Numbered from the stretch's first letter, positions 46,804-58,883 are shown. The stretch: 64,000 nt of DNA from Cerioporus squamosus (GCA_022592435.1 JABYQS010000007.1:248001-312000), one strand, 5' to 3'. The notes: generated by a model from the sequence alone, not told the origin. Translations and numbers: made by a program.

Positions 46804-48673
46804 ATGCTGCTCTCCCCCGCGTTCGTACTCGAGCTCTCTATTTGGTGTCCGAGCGTGATCTGATGATCGTTCTCTTGATAGCACCTCCAATGCGAGCCTC
46901 CCCTCCTCGCAGGGCTTCTGGAACAGGTTCAAGACTCCCAAAACTCCCAGAGAGACAGAGCTGCGTGATCAGCGGCAAGCCCAGCTCGCCCTGACAAGGC
47001 AGCGGCTCCTCACCCTTGCGTTCGGAGACATGGAGACGGTACGGATGGTGAGTGCTTACCGTCGTTCCCTGGGTCGCGCCACTCAAGCCCTGTTTCCAGC
47101 TTCCTAATTCATTCGTGGTACGTCGTCTTGTCTGTGTATATCTTCACAACAGCGTGCCCATGAGTCCCGAAGGAATTGGATGCTGTTGCGCGAGATTGGG
47201 TTAAGCCTCCCCCGGACGTCCACTTCGGTCTGCGGGTCCCTATCGAGTATGCGTCCTTGCACGCAGCGGTACGTGTGCCATATTTCTGCCATGATCTCCC
47301 GCTCATCTCTCGTTCTTAGCGGTTGGTTGCGGGCCCATATATCTATGTATGTCCTTCCTTCATCTGACCTCAGAGCTATACTGAGACATGCATAGCTGAC
47401 AAGCGAGGACTCCTACCAAATCGCGATCATGGGAGTGCAAGGGTTGCGAGTTGAGATTGTATGTGACGGTCCTCCACCACCGGATGAGCCTCCGTAAGTG
47501 GCACTTCACGAGCTGTGGCGTCTAACATAAGCTAACCTCTTTGCTAGTCCGCCCCCGTAAGCTATCACCGACCGATTCGTATCTCAACCAACTCGCTGAG
47601 TGTTTCGATTCTTCAGACCACCGCCTGTATTGGAGATGCCCGGGACGTTCAACCTGGAGCTTGCTCCTGGACAGAATGTGGCGCTGGACACCACAATCAC
47701 CTCTGACGAGCTGGACATGGCGCGCATGGAGGATGGCACGACTGTTGATGGGTCGTTCTGGGGCAAGCTCGATATCGTGCACGATGGAGACGTGCACAAG
47801 ATGGAGTTCTCAGGGACGCGTATTCAGAACACCGAGAACGTGTCGACAGACCTCATCGTCGACTCTCGGGTGATCAACAAACTTGCCGTCGCCGCAAAGC
47901 CAGCCACGGCAAAGTGCCACCTCAGCATCCTTGCGCCTGCGCAACAGTATGCCGACGTGATCCTCTCGTTTTCTCCGCTTTGGAAACTTGGCGTGAGCTG
48001 GCCACCGGCTGAGCCCGTCCCAGAGAACCCGCACAAGGTGAAGTGGTTCCTCCGGGTACATCCGGGCGGTGCGGTCGAGCACTTCGAGACGGAGATGACG
48101 GCGACGTCGTTGTACTACGAAGCGATGTAGGTGGATCTTCCCGATACGTCTCAAGTATCCCACTGAAGTCTATTCATGCCAGACCCGAACCGGGCATGCT
48201 GGATCCTCAAGAGTTCATTGCTCCTCGGAATGGATTTGCCATGTCCTTCCGTGACTTCGTTCCCCATCTTATGCGAGTACTGGATCAGCTCGGAATGTCT
48301 CTCTTCGCCCGTACCTCGTTCATCAAGTACGTCATGGGCACCCTCCCTTTGGTATTATAGTCAACTAACCTTTGGGTTTCATAGCAACAACATGGCCGCT
48401 TTCTCGGCACACCGCAACATCGCGTATCGCTTCATGTCCCCAAGCAAGATCGCCGCAGCAATCGACATCTCGGTCACCGTCGAGAACTGCGTGTTCACGC
48501 GGTTGTTCCTCATGTACCGCGGCGTGTCTGACGAAGAGCTCGGCATCTTCTCCGGCGCTGGAGAGAAGGAGGCCAACCAGATGAACTGGCGGGAGGTTGT
48601 TGGCTGGTCCGAACTCAGCAAGGACACGACCCACTTCCGCGTCTTGGAGACGTCGGTGCTCGAGGTGACGTAA
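46804..48673 (+). CDS. Unrecognised conserved-looking protein, about 465 residues
   Basis: Proposed exons 46804-46844, 46882-47047, 47100-47117, 47173-47268, 47320-47346, 47396-47493, 47548-47556, 47617-48126, 48183-48326 and 48385-48673. I do not recognise the family. Phases agree throughout and the spliced protein is even in composition. Motifs: KTPRETELRDQRQAQ, ELDAVARDWVKPPPDVHFGL, SEDSYQIAIMGVQGLRVEI, a PPPPPP hinge, a beta-rich middle (LEMPGTFNLELAPGQNVAL, VKWFLRVHPGGAVEHFETEM) and FVPHLMRVLDQLGMSLFART, YRFMSPSKIAAAIDI. The 9-nt exon 7 encodes part of the proline hinge. The first exon and its 37-nt intron are uncertain. No signal peptide or membrane segment is seen. Confidence 0.6.
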
Positions 48674-49435
48674 ATCCCTGACACCGTTTCTGGGGTTCGC
48701 CTCCATTCGCGCATGCAACTATTTCTTCTTTCTGCGATATCCATTCATCTTCCATCTGATACCTTCACCGCAATGCTTCCATCTGCTACGCATGGTTCTA
48801 ATCCCCCTTTCCTCCTGGTTTCTTATACTGCTTCGCTGGTCTCTTCACTGTAGTCTTATCGCTCAATTAGTCTGTATCCTCGCGCGCAGGTGCGCTGTTC
48901 CGTCTCCTAAACCCCTCATCCCACCGCCTCCTCTCCGTCACCGCCGCTAATTCTTGGCCTTACCCTCCGATGACCGGAATACCTTACTGCTTCCCCCTGG
49001 ACAGTCTCTGCCCCTGCTTGCTATCCCCGCTGTCGTTGTAGTTCATGATCATGACCATGTAGCCGTGACACGTCTCCCGATCTCATGTCCAATACTTTGT
49101 TTTCATGTCTGTACTGAGTACATAACGCGTCTCCGGACGTCTCCATGCAACAGCCGTGAAGTGTCTGGGCACAGCGAGCGGCGATCTGGGACGATCACAA
49201 AGAGAAAAGCAGTGCCATGAGAACGGTGGAATGAACGGGTGCGGCGGAGGGAATTCTGACAGAGGAGGCATCCGGCCGCCAGGGTCTGATCAATAATGTC
49301 ATGGAACCGGAATCGCGTCGACCATCGACATCTGGCTTCTGCCACGAACTTAGCCTCCTACCGTCACCTCGCCTCTGCCCCTCCCTCCCCGCTGTCCGCC
49401 CCTCCGCCACGTCTGCCCAACTCAGATAGCCAGCG
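48674..49435. other. Intergenic region, pyrimidine-rich
   Basis: 762 bp downstream of the 465-residue gene and upstream of the coiled-coil gene. C/T-rich on the plus strand, consistent with a promoter and leader. No gene is supported. Confidence 0.4.
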
Positions 49436-50140
49436 ATGAGTGCCGCACGCCCGACGGAGCCAGAGTTTCTCCAACACCAACACGGGTGCGTCGCCGTCCC
49501 CACGCCCGCCTGATCAACATCGGCGCGTCTGGCGCGGGCGCGCTTAAGCTTTAGCCTCCCCCCTCGCTCGCCCTGACACTGCGCCGCAGGAAGGAGCCGT
49601 CTGGGGGCTCGCACCTCGCCCGATCGGCCACGCCGTTGTCGCACAAGGGACAAGAACAGGGAGATGGCTACTACGACGACGAGGACGTGTTCGACGAGTA
49701 TACGCACGAGCGTCTGCCCACCGAGCCTGCACGGATCGACCTCGAGCTGCCCGAGTCAAACTTGGACCTCACGATGACGTTCAATACCATCCTCGCTGAG
49801 GCCGAGCCTGCCCCAGAGTGAGTGTTCCCCTTCATCCCCAACCCCGCCGTTGTCAATGCCAATCACGCCCTGGTCTCCTGCGACGGGCCGCTCGTGGATA
49901 CCAAATGGGCGCTTAATATGATCGTCATGTTTCTGGGGTGCGTTCGTGGTCTTCTAACGCCTTTTCTGCAGGATGGACCGCGTTCAGAAGCGGCAGAGCA
50001 ACGTGATGAAGCTGGCCGAGCAGAACGAGAAGCTGAAGGAGGAGCTGCGCGCGATGACCGAGCGGCTGGAGGCAGCGGAACGCAAGCAGCGGGAACTCGA
50101 GTCGCGCAAACAGCGGCGGTCGGCGGAGGGGGCGCACTGA
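49436..50140 (+). CDS. Small acidic coiled-coil protein, 148 residues
   Basis: Exons 49436-49485, 49590-49817 and 49972-50140. I cannot name the family. The N terminus is MSAARPTEPEFLQHQ; the middle is acidic with GYYDDEDVFDEYTHERLP and LELPESNLDLTMTFNTILAE; the C-terminal 55 residues form a predicted coiled coil with heptads (SNVMKLAEQNEKLKEELRAM then ERLEAAERKQRELESRKQ). The introns have standard ends and phases agree. The arrangement suggests a small structural or adaptor protein of a complex. Confidence 0.65.
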
Positions 50141-50696
50141 TGGTCATTGGTACGGCCTGCACGATGCACAGTAGACTCTGGACTGGCCTGCGCCCCCGAC
50201 GCACTCTGGAAGATAATTTTCGACGACTATCGTACGCGACGGGTCGCGACCCCGACTCAGACTATGTATTTGTACGGAGATGATACCACAGCGTATTGAG
50301 CAGGAGGCGTCGACGGTCGAATCGGATGGGATTCCGACATCCGGAGGAGGTAAGGTATGACAGCAGCGATGTGCTGGCGAGAGAAAATCGATGAGGATAA
50401 GAGGGCTGGAGGAGCAGCTGGTAGGCCACTGATGGCTGTCTCCGATCGAGAACCTGCCCCAGCTCCATGGGGTCCCCGGATGCGCCCCTATATAGCCTGC
50501 GCCTGCGTGTCTAATACGCCTGTCCGTGCGCGTTTCATTTCGCGACTTGCGCCCCCAGACGTCGTCCCCGGCAGATTCCCAGTCCTTCTCTCCCCGCGCC
50601 GAAGCCTATATATTCTCCAAATCTTATCATCAGCTCCCCGCCTGACCCCATCCTCGACGCTCTCTCCCGCTTCGTTCTCGACCACCACCATCCGCC
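50141..50696. other. Promoter region of the Gfo/Idh/MocA oxidoreductase
   Basis: 556 bp. It contains CTATATAG at 50488-50495 and TATATAT at 50607-50613; the latter, 84 bp before the ATG, is the better TATA box candidate. The leader is pyrimidine rich. Confidence 0.4.
50607..50613 (+). promoter_or_regulatory. TATA box candidate of the oxidoreductase gene
   Basis: TATATAT 84 bp before the start codon at 50697, followed by a C/T-rich leader typical of well-expressed fungal genes. Confidence 0.45.
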
Positions 50697-52468
50697 ATGT
50701 CGCGTCGCACTTCTGAGCTCGCCAGCCCCCCGGCCTTTGGCCGTCGCCCGTCCGCGCTCGACTCGCCCTCCTCCGGCTTCAGGAGGCAGTCGAGCACGTC
50801 TTCGCGGCGGCCATCCATTGACCCCTCCAAGCTCGTGCCCATGGACAAGTGAGTGCTCAGCCATAGCTCCCTCGCCCACGCGTAACTCACGTCGCGTCCT
50901 CTCCAGAACCCAGGCCCTCGGAGGGAGCGACTTCAATGTCGTGTTCGTCGGTGCGGGCAACATCATGTTCGGTGCGTCCGCACACTCGCCATTTGTCTCG
51001 CGCTTGAGGTTTAACGCCTATATGCGTCATCGCAGGCTCCGACGAAGGTCCCTGGAACCACTCCTTCCGCTTCGAACAGTGCGTGCTCTGATCGCCTGAG
51101 CGCCTGCACGCGGTATGCTAAATTCCACATAGCAAGCTCGGACCGCGTCTGAAGGTTGTCGCCCTTATCGACCCCGCCGTTGAACGTGCGACGGCCGTCC
51201 TCCAGAAGAAATGCGAGACCTTCGTGCGCTCCGCGTACGAGAACACGCGTGTGTTCAAGTCGCTCGAGGACTTCGTCCGGAACATGTCCAAGAAGGACAT
51301 GCCGCGCGCTATCATTGTCGGCTCCCCGCCCATGTTCCGCGGCACCATCCAACCTGGCCGTGACATCGAGATGCAAATCATGAAGTACTTCCCTGGCGTC
51401 GCGATGTTCATCGAGAAGCCGGCCGCGACGGGCCCGGCAAGCGAGCTCCCCGAGGCGTTCCAGGTCGCGAAGGCGATCAACGAGAGCGGCACCCTGTGCT
51501 CGGTCGGCTACATGTTGCGCTACCTGCGTGCCGTCCAGATGATGAAGCAGATCATCCACGACAACAACCTGACGGTCATGGCCACGATTGCGCGCTATGC
51601 GTGTGCCTATGAGGCTATTGCGAAGCCTGACTGGTGGGACAAGTCGAAGAGCGCGGGCCCGATCATTGAACAGGGCACGCATTTCTGCGACCTTTCGCGC
51701 TACTTCGGTGGCGAGGTCGACATGTCGACTGTGAACGCGCACTCGCTTGAGTGGGACGAGAACGCTGGTCACCTCTCGAAGATGTCCATCGACGAGACCG
51801 CCATTCCGCCGGAGAACAGGATTCCCCGTGTCACCGCTGCAACCTGGTGCGTACCCCTCGTGGTGCGCGATCGAACATGTTCTGACCATGAATCATAGGA
51901 AATACGACAGCGGCGCTGTTGGCAGCTTCACCCATTTGGTCGCCCTTCAGGGTCACGACTACAGCTGCGAGCTCGAAGTGTATGCGGATGGTTACCAGCT
52001 CAAGTATGTGCCTTCTTCTCCATTCGCTATGTGGCCGGTGTCCGACTGTTACCGAACTTCATGTAGACTGGTGAACCCCTACGTTCAGCCTGTCTTGTAC
52101 ATCCGCCGGCCCGGTAGCGATATTGAGGAGATGCACAGATTCCCCGATGATGATCCCTTCTTCTCTGAGGTGAGGTCATTGTCTAAGCTTACAACGGACG
52201 CACACTGACTGGTGTAACATTATGCAGATCTCCGTTCTCATCGACAACATCGAGGATATCGAGGAGGATCCGGATACCGCACAAATTCTGAGCACGTTCG
52301 AAGGTTCGTCGCCGCTCTATTGAGTTTCCGCTGAATGATACTGAACGAGTGTGGTCCTCAGATGCCTGCAAGACGTACGAGCTGACTTGGACAATTCGGC
52401 TTGCGGCCGAGCGCAACCGCAAGCTCAAGAAGGACGCGGCACCGGCTGAGGCTGCGACGTCTGCGTGA
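50697..52468 (+). CDS. Gfo/Idh/MocA-family NAD(P)-dependent oxidoreductase
   Basis: Exons 50697-50848, 50907-50971, 51036-51078, 51133-51846, 51899-52003, 52067-52169, 52228-52303 and 52362-52468 give 454 residues. The Rossmann motif is VVFVGAGNIMFGS (intron inside), then ALIDPAVERA, the family hallmark MFIEKPAATGP, and in the second domain WWDKSKSAGPIIEQGTHFCD with the catalytic-type Gly-x-x-x-x-x-His. The Ser/Arg-rich N-terminal 50 residues precede the fold and may be a targeting or regulatory tail. The C terminus is Lys/Ala rich. Substrates of the family are sugars, polyols and biliverdin-like compounds; none can be assigned here. Confidence 0.88.
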
Positions 52469-52688
52469 AGACATAGGTCGTGACAGCTGGGCTGTTTGTG
52501 CATAGACATTACGGAGCAGAAGACAACCAATTGTATGTATGATGCGACATTGCATATAGAACAACTCCAAGTTGTGGGGATGCGAGTGATGTACAGATGT
52601 TGCGATTCGGCGCGATAACAGTATGCAGGACAACAGGAGAGTGCAGAGCAAGATCAATCAATCCAAACCAGGAACTGGGAACGTTCAC

Positions 52689-53728
52689 TCAAGAATCCTG
52701 AACAGGCTCCGCAGCCTGGGAGGGATCCGTCTCCTGCCTCTTGGCTGGAGGAGAGTGGGCGTCGTCTCCATCTGTCTCTGCCGCCTCCTGCTCCTCAAGC
52801 TTCCGCTTGGAGCCCGCCATTGCCCGCGCGGCGATCGCTCGAGCAGCTTTGTTGTTCTCTTCTTTGACTCTGTCATTCCAGGCCGAGCGCAGGTGATCCT
52901 TCATCTTGGGAATGGTCTTGATCGCCTTGTCGCAATGCGGGCACGTCATGTCTTCCTTCAGCAGCTTCTCGTATTCTTTTCTGTCGATGTCCGATTTCTG
53001 CAATCGTCGACATGCGTTAGCACCAGTCTTGGTTTATGCTCGCGAGAGCGGGCATGATCGTCCGACCAGAGCACCATGGTGGGCACTCACCATGGCGAAC
53101 CACGTAGGCTCGACGTCAGGCTCGAACCACGACAGGACGTCATCGAGGTGCAGGAAGAACCCGAGCTTCGGGTGGAACGAATTCAAGTGCTTCTTCGACT
53201 TGATGTACCCCCCGTTGAAGTCCATAGACATGATATGCAGGTGTACGTGCCTATATACCACATACATCGTGTCAGCCAGAGAGTCCTCACGCGCGCAAGC
53301 AGCAAAAGGAAAGATGATGGGAAAACTATAGACAAAAACGGCACACACTGGAGGTGCTTGAGCTGAACGGGGACGTACTCCAGCGACGGCACGGCGTGGA
53401 AGCCCATTTGAATATCCCACTTGAAGCTATGCCGCGCGAGCATCTCCTCCTCGATGAGCGCCTTGGCGACGAGCGCGTCGCGCCGCATGTGCTGCAGGAG
53501 CGCCTTCGCCTGCTCGCGCGGGAGCTGCAGTACCGAGCGCAGGTCGCGCAGGTCCGCGGCCGTGTACGGCGCGCGGATGAGCGGGAGCAGGAGGAAGTGG
53601 AAGATCGACTTCGGGTACTTGTCGAACACCGTCACCGTTACGTCGCTGTGGCAGAGCCGGATCGTGTCCGGGAGCGTCGCGGGGTCGGTGCGGTCGGCGT
53701 AGCCGCGCAGGACGGTGAGGTGTGCCAT
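52689..53728 (-). CDS. HNT3: Aprataxin homologue, HIT domain plus zinc finger
   Basis: Exons 53379-53728, 53091-53250 and 52689-52997 give 272 residues. HNT3 removes 5'-AMP from abortive DNA ligation intermediates in the nucleus. The HIT domain includes FDKYPKSIFHFLLLP near the N terminus and the catalytic triad motif HVHLHIMS, joined across a 128-nt intron. A C2HE zinc finger follows with CPHC, then KMKDHLRS. The C-terminal tail is acidic and basic with AAETDGDDAHSPPAKRQE, a likely nuclear-localisation region. The GTG-initiated upstream extension is rejected; ATG at 53728 fits the family. Length is close to fungal HNT3. Confidence 0.9.
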
Positions 53729-56700
53729 GTTTGCGAGCACGTCGGTTGAAGGTGGACTGGAGTAGCCTCTTGCAAGCTTGAGCGGCGATGGTGGCCGAGC
53801 GTAAGAGGCGTTCGACTCGCGTATTCGTATGTGGGTGCCATCGGAAACTGCCGATGTTCAGGGTTCGGCCACCTGGTTAGCAAGTTGTAGCCTGTAGGAG
53901 AGCTGGAACGATGTCAAGAGAGGAGCAATGGGGCGGTCGACTTCTAGTATCACCAGCACATGCCGCGACGCTCCATAGCAGACTGACATCGTAGACATGC
54001 ACATCGCATCGCACTTCACCCACTTTGCACTTGGTGACAAGCGGCCCAGTAACTCCCTCGCACATTAGCGCGGGAACGTCCGGCACGTCATCAGAGGGCT
54101 CAGTGAGCAGCCACTATGCGAGCAATGGGACGGGGAGGGGTGAGGGTTCTCAATAAAACCCGGGTTCGAGTATGTAATCGCGCTCAAGCTCTACAGAGGA
54201 AGAACAGTTGTATTCGCCACCGCGTGGAAGATGCATCATACAAGAGTATCTGCCTCTCCACAGGTCCATGCAAAAGGAGACTTGAGGAGGACGTACCGGT
54301 ATGGTGCTCTCGTTCCCTCCATCCCCAACACCTCTTCCGGGTCGTTCATCCACAACAGAAGCTTCGGCGTGCGAAAGCGTACAATATGGCGCTGTTGACT
54401 TTGTCTCCCTAGGCAGCCTACGATTCGACAAGTCGTATGTCTATTGACTTGGTGTTGACTCCACGAGACACGGGAGCCCGCCGAGGAAGCGAATAGATAT
54501 AGCCGGCATCTCGGATTGTGTTGCCAGACATTGAAGGGAAGTACGTGCGGGTACGAAGCGACGTCTCCAAGCATCAAGACATCGAGACAGGGCGGCCTTT
54601 TACTAGTCCCGCGGGGAGAGGGTAGCTTCAACTTGCGGCTGACCTCAGGAAGGCGGGTCTCCGGGGATGTGAGCTAGAGTGAGACAAAAGCCGAGGAGCG
54701 ACTGGAAGGCACCGGTGGGTCGAAAAAGAAGAGTGTCCGAGAGAACGTTGTGAAGTGGGTAGTGGTGGTAGAGAACCGAAGGACGAATGCGGTGGAGGAG
54801 GTCCCGTACGACTACCGTGTGTGTGGCACTCCCTGGCCAGTCCTGCAAAACGCGTACAACAAGATGTGCTCCTATGGGTCGTCGTAACAGGGATGTAATA
54901 CATGGCGCGTGGGGATCGACGATGCCGCAGCCATTGTTTGGACTGTTGATGGGCTATGGCACAGAGGAGGAGGTGGAATGTAGAGTTGGTGGTGGTGGGG
55001 ACATGAGGCACCAGACTAAGCAACTGCTGTCGCGGTAGAGTAAACTGGGGAGTAAGGCTTGGATGAGGTCGAGCGGGAAGGGCTGGATAGGGCAAGGATG
55101 CGGGTAGGAAGACGAGGCGAACGGGGCAGAGGAAGGTGAAGGAAAATACCGGGCAGTACGCTCTTGCCACCACTTCCCCTCTCCTGACCGGGGCTCAAAA
55201 CCGCGACAAGACCCGTCTCGTGGGGCGTATGGCAAGGGGAGGGACAGAGACTGTGGTTGATTGGTGGTCGTCGGTGGTGTTGATTTTGGATAGGATGTGA
55301 AGACGCAGAGACTCATCGTGAGATGTATGGGGCCCTCTCCTACTCGTTGAGGGTGGGTGGGTCAGGGTACGGGTAGGAGCAGAGGACAAAAGGGCGAAGC
55401 GGGAGGCAAGCCAGAGGTCCCGGATGCGATGGGGCAGTGGTGGTAAGGGTCGGGAGGCTCACGGGAGACGGTGGTGGAAGAATCGAGCCGCTATTTCTTG
55501 GTCCATGGCGTCGGGAGGGACGGGGCCAACGACAGTCAAAAAATTGTCGACCGGGAGAAGAGCGGAGAGGGGGCGAGCAGAAGCTGGCAGACAGGGAGGA
55601 AGGCGAGCAGAAGGGCAGGCACAGGCGGTGCGCGGCGAGGGGAGGAAGCCTCAGCCACGGCGTTGCGCGTTTTCGGGCTCCCAACTTGGCAGCAACCAGT
55701 CGTCCTCCAGCTGCTCAACCGCCTCTCCGTCCACATTCTGTGTCTCCTCTCTGCCTCAGTCATGCATCAACACGGCGCAGCTCTCGCAAGGGCTGTGACT
55801 CTGCTGCCCGACTTCATCGCACGGATTGGCTCTCCTCGACGGGCAAGGTGTCTAACTTCCTCCGACGACCTGCGGCCAACGAAAATTGTGCACCGTCCTC
55901 TCCGTTTGCCTTATCCTTCCGACTGCATACTGGACACCGTCGCTGCCCTCGTCTTCACCCCCGTTGTGGGGGAATGAACACGAAGACTCACGAGCAGTAT
56001 TGTCGGACTGGAAACCAACATCATCGACCAGCTGTGACGGCCAGTCGATGATGCTGCTCTCCTCGGCGCCTCAACGAACCAACAGGTGATAGAGATTCAA
56101 CGTCTTCAAGGACTTATCTTCCGTGATGCACAATGTACAAAGACTCATATGCCGGGGACAACGCCTCCGGCGAAGCCATACACGGGCTCGAGTCGTTCAA
56201 CACCTATAGGTGCGTTCTGTGTCGTCTAGTCGTGTTCGTTGCCTCTGTCCGTCGTGTCGTACATCTTGAGGCCATCCCTGGTTGTCTTCGCCAGTTATGC
56301 ACAACTTGGCTGGATAACCCGGCGTCGGTCCTTGCTTTGCGAATTGTATCTGGTCATCTTGCGGCCCGCATGTTGAGGACTTGGTGTTGTACACAAGTGG
56401 CTTGAGGCATTCAGAGAATCTGGAGGCATTCATGTCCCACTTGAGCACGGATTTCTTTCTTGGTAAAAGAGCAATCGTGGTGGTTAGAGAAACTCACCGC
56501 CTCGGCGCGCCACGGGTACGCGACTTCTTGACTCACGTGACCGGTCACGTGCGCGGGGCATACCTGGGCCAACATCCAGCTGAGGTTCGGCCTTCCAGCA
56601 GGGCTTGGAGGGAGCTTCCCGGGATGCTCTCTACTAAGAGAAGAGCGGACGAGGGGACCTGTTTGCCCGATAGTCAGGCCACCTTTGCGTAAACAGTGCT

Positions 56701-57467
56701 CACCGTTGGCTCTCATGAGCTCGGAGGGAAGCACAGGGTGGCTTGGCTTCTGGGAGATGTCAAGACCGCCGACCCAGGTGGTTTCCATCTGAATGACCTT
56801 TTCATTGCACCGTGGGCGATACACGTTGGTCTATTTCTGTCATGCACAATGCAGGGCGTTGAAGAAGATGAGCAGCTGGCTACGACTGGCAGGGTCAGGC
56901 GAAATCTCAGGCAGCCTGTAATTGAAGACCGACCTGTCACTTCGCAGTCAATCATCCCAACTGCTCACTTCCGATCACCCTCTATCCTCTGCTTCCTCCA
57001 TGAGCCTCCCAGAGTCCTGCAAGAGCTGACGGTGGCGGCGGTGATCGGTGGAGGCGGGGCGGACGAGGTTCGCGGAAGCATTCTGTGGCGGCAAGGTACA
57101 AGATCTGGGGTGCGCGCGTACCAGGACGGTGGGTCGCGCGCTGGTTGGGCAACGATGACTTGGATTTGGGCGATTCAAAAGGCAAGTGCGCATCTCGGGG
57201 GCCCGACTTCTTTAAGACTTTCTTCGCCGTCGTTCCCTCCGCGATATATGAGCCCCGACGGGCTCTCCGTCCCCCCTCACCCTTCCTCTCTCTTTACCCC
57301 CACCATCCTCGACGCCGACATTTCCTCCCGCCCTTCGCTCTCGTTTTCTGCGATTTGTTCTACCTTTTTAGCCCTTGCCGAAGCAGTCCGCCCGGCCGTG
57401 TCCTTTGCCTAGATTGAGAATGATGATGTGCAGACTTGACCCTCCGTACCCGTCCTTCGCGTTCGTG
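53729..57467. other. Gene-poor 3.7-kb region
   Basis: The longest stretch without a supported gene. Many open frames up to about 240 codons occur on both strands but without domains, consistent start sites or shared frames. Minus-strand fragments with splice-like ends near 54.3 kb (RFRTPKLLLWMNDPEEVLGM) and near 56.4-56.8 kb (METTWVGGLDISQKPSHPVL) are the most protein-like. C/T- and A/G-rich tracts near 54.7-55.6 kb and 57.2 kb resemble promoter leaders. An 18-bp palindrome is at 56534. A long untranslated leader, a non-coding RNA or a divergent gene are possible. Confidence 0.4.
56534..56551. promoter_or_regulatory. Perfect 18-bp palindrome with two E-boxes
   Basis: CACGTGACCGGTCACGTG is its own reverse complement and places two CACGTG E-boxes symmetrically about ACCGGT. 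It resembles binding sites of bHLH factors such as CBF1/Pho4/SREBP types. No gene start is assigned nearby, so its target is unknown. Confidence 0.5.
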
Positions 57468-58069
57468 ATGTCCTCGCCGGAAGCACAAAACTTCGACTCG
57501 TCACGACTTCCGGCCCAGCGCTCGAGTTTCCTTGAGCGATACCACCTCTACAACCAACGCACGGCGACACGTTGTACCCAGGACCGTCTCATGGTGCGTA
57601 CGACGCGTCTTTTGGTCCTGTCTCCTCCAACGGGTCCGCTCCCCGTGCAGGTCACCGTGGATCATCGCTTCAAGCCGCAGTCATCTCTCGAGGAGGGAAC
57701 CACCGTGCTGACCCCGGTGAGTCTTCGGCGATCCCTCTCGCCCGCCTCGCGTTTATCCTCATGAGAGGCCCCCCACCACTGTCCCAGCCCTCGAAGGCGC
57801 GTTGCCGAGGGAAACGGCACCGAGAGGATCCAGCCATCGAGGAAGACGTGCCTATCCTGGGTACAGAGGATGAGGACGAAGACACCGCGCCCGACGAACG
57901 GTTGGTTCGCGGCAAGTTGGCCGTCGCTCTAGCGGTGAGTACGCCCTGCTATTGCGTTGTCGAATGGCACAGTGCTGACGCGTCCCATGCGTCGCAGGCC
58001 CTGCCTCAACATCTTGCACTTCAAGTTCGTGACGAAATAGGCTACCCGTGGTTCCCTCGACGAGGATGA
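57468..58069 (+). CDS. Possible small orphan gene, frame uncertain
   Basis: A tentative gene. MSSPEAQNFDSSRLPAQRSS starts at 57468 in a good context, but the more protein-like continuation (TLYPGPSHGAYDASFGPVSS and later EEDVPILGTEDEDEDTAP) is in another frame, joined only if one base is missing near 57550-57570. A plausible 63-nt intron at 57934-57996 precedes ALPQHLALQVRDEI, and the frame ends at 58069. No domain is recognised. It could be a real small acidic protein or chance open frames. Confidence 0.25.
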
Positions 58070-58883
58070 GTTGTAACTCTTCCGTATCTTCAGTGCCTGC
58101 ACCTCGTGAGGACTTGCAGAGGGTTCATCCGTCGCCGTCGTCGTCAGCACACTTCCCAACCACCGCTCATATACACTCCACCCTCTGCATGCTATCGTAA
58201 CTCTCCCTATTCTTGCATACTACCATCTCGTCCTCATCCTGCTTGGATCTTAATCGCACGTGCACATACCGCTGCACTCCTCTGCTTGCTTGCTTCATCA
58301 GGTGTCGAAACATCGAAAAGTGTACGTCGTGGTCATCTACTGTATCATAGTACCGGTCACCCATGTCTTGTCTTGTCCATCATCCACCGATCTACATAGC
58401 TCTACTTGTACATACTAAGCGTTATTGTCTGTTGTCTACATACAGTCCCGTCTCGTATACCATACACCTGTCTTCTTGAGTCTTGATATAGATACATACT
58501 ATAGCCAGGTGCCTTGCTTCGGTCCCAAGTGGAAATACATCGTCTTTCTTGTTGTAAGTGTACGCACGCATCAGACGTAGCGCATGAAGGTTATTCTTGT
58601 CGTTGCTGGCTGGATCAACGGTATGACACCAGGCGAACGGCGCGCTCTGTGGTGCCATTGTACCAGGGTTCGAGGCTGTCTCGAGCAGCGTCAGTCAGGG
58701 CTCATAACCTGTTGAGAACAACAGATTATGGGGTACCTGACTCGCACTCCTCAGCTGACAGCAGAAGCATTTTATCAGAAATTTATAGCGGGTTTCAAGT
58801 AGACTCCATCCGGATTGTGTATAGAGTCTAGAAAGCGAAACGAGATCATGGCAATATGTAACAATGGTGAGCTCGATAGATAA
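58070..58883. other. Intergenic region downstream of CSM3
   Basis: 814 bp with A/T-rich parts and pyrimidine runs; facing 3' regions. No gene is supported. Confidence 0.4.

Noticed and set aside
51011..51889. 292-codon minus-strand frame
   Set aside because: Antisense to the conserved body of the Gfo/Idh/MocA oxidoreductase.
53738..53740. Upstream start of HNT3 four codons before the ATG
   Set aside because: The codon is GTG; the next in-frame ATG at 53728 fits the family.
54155..54185. tRNA-like CCCGGGTTCGAG sequence
   Set aside because: No matching T-stem, acceptor stem or anticodon arm around it.
56411..56824. 137-codon minus-strand frame with METTWVGGLDISQK
   Set aside because: Protein-like in part, but no start, domain or consistent exon chain could be established, so not called as a gene.
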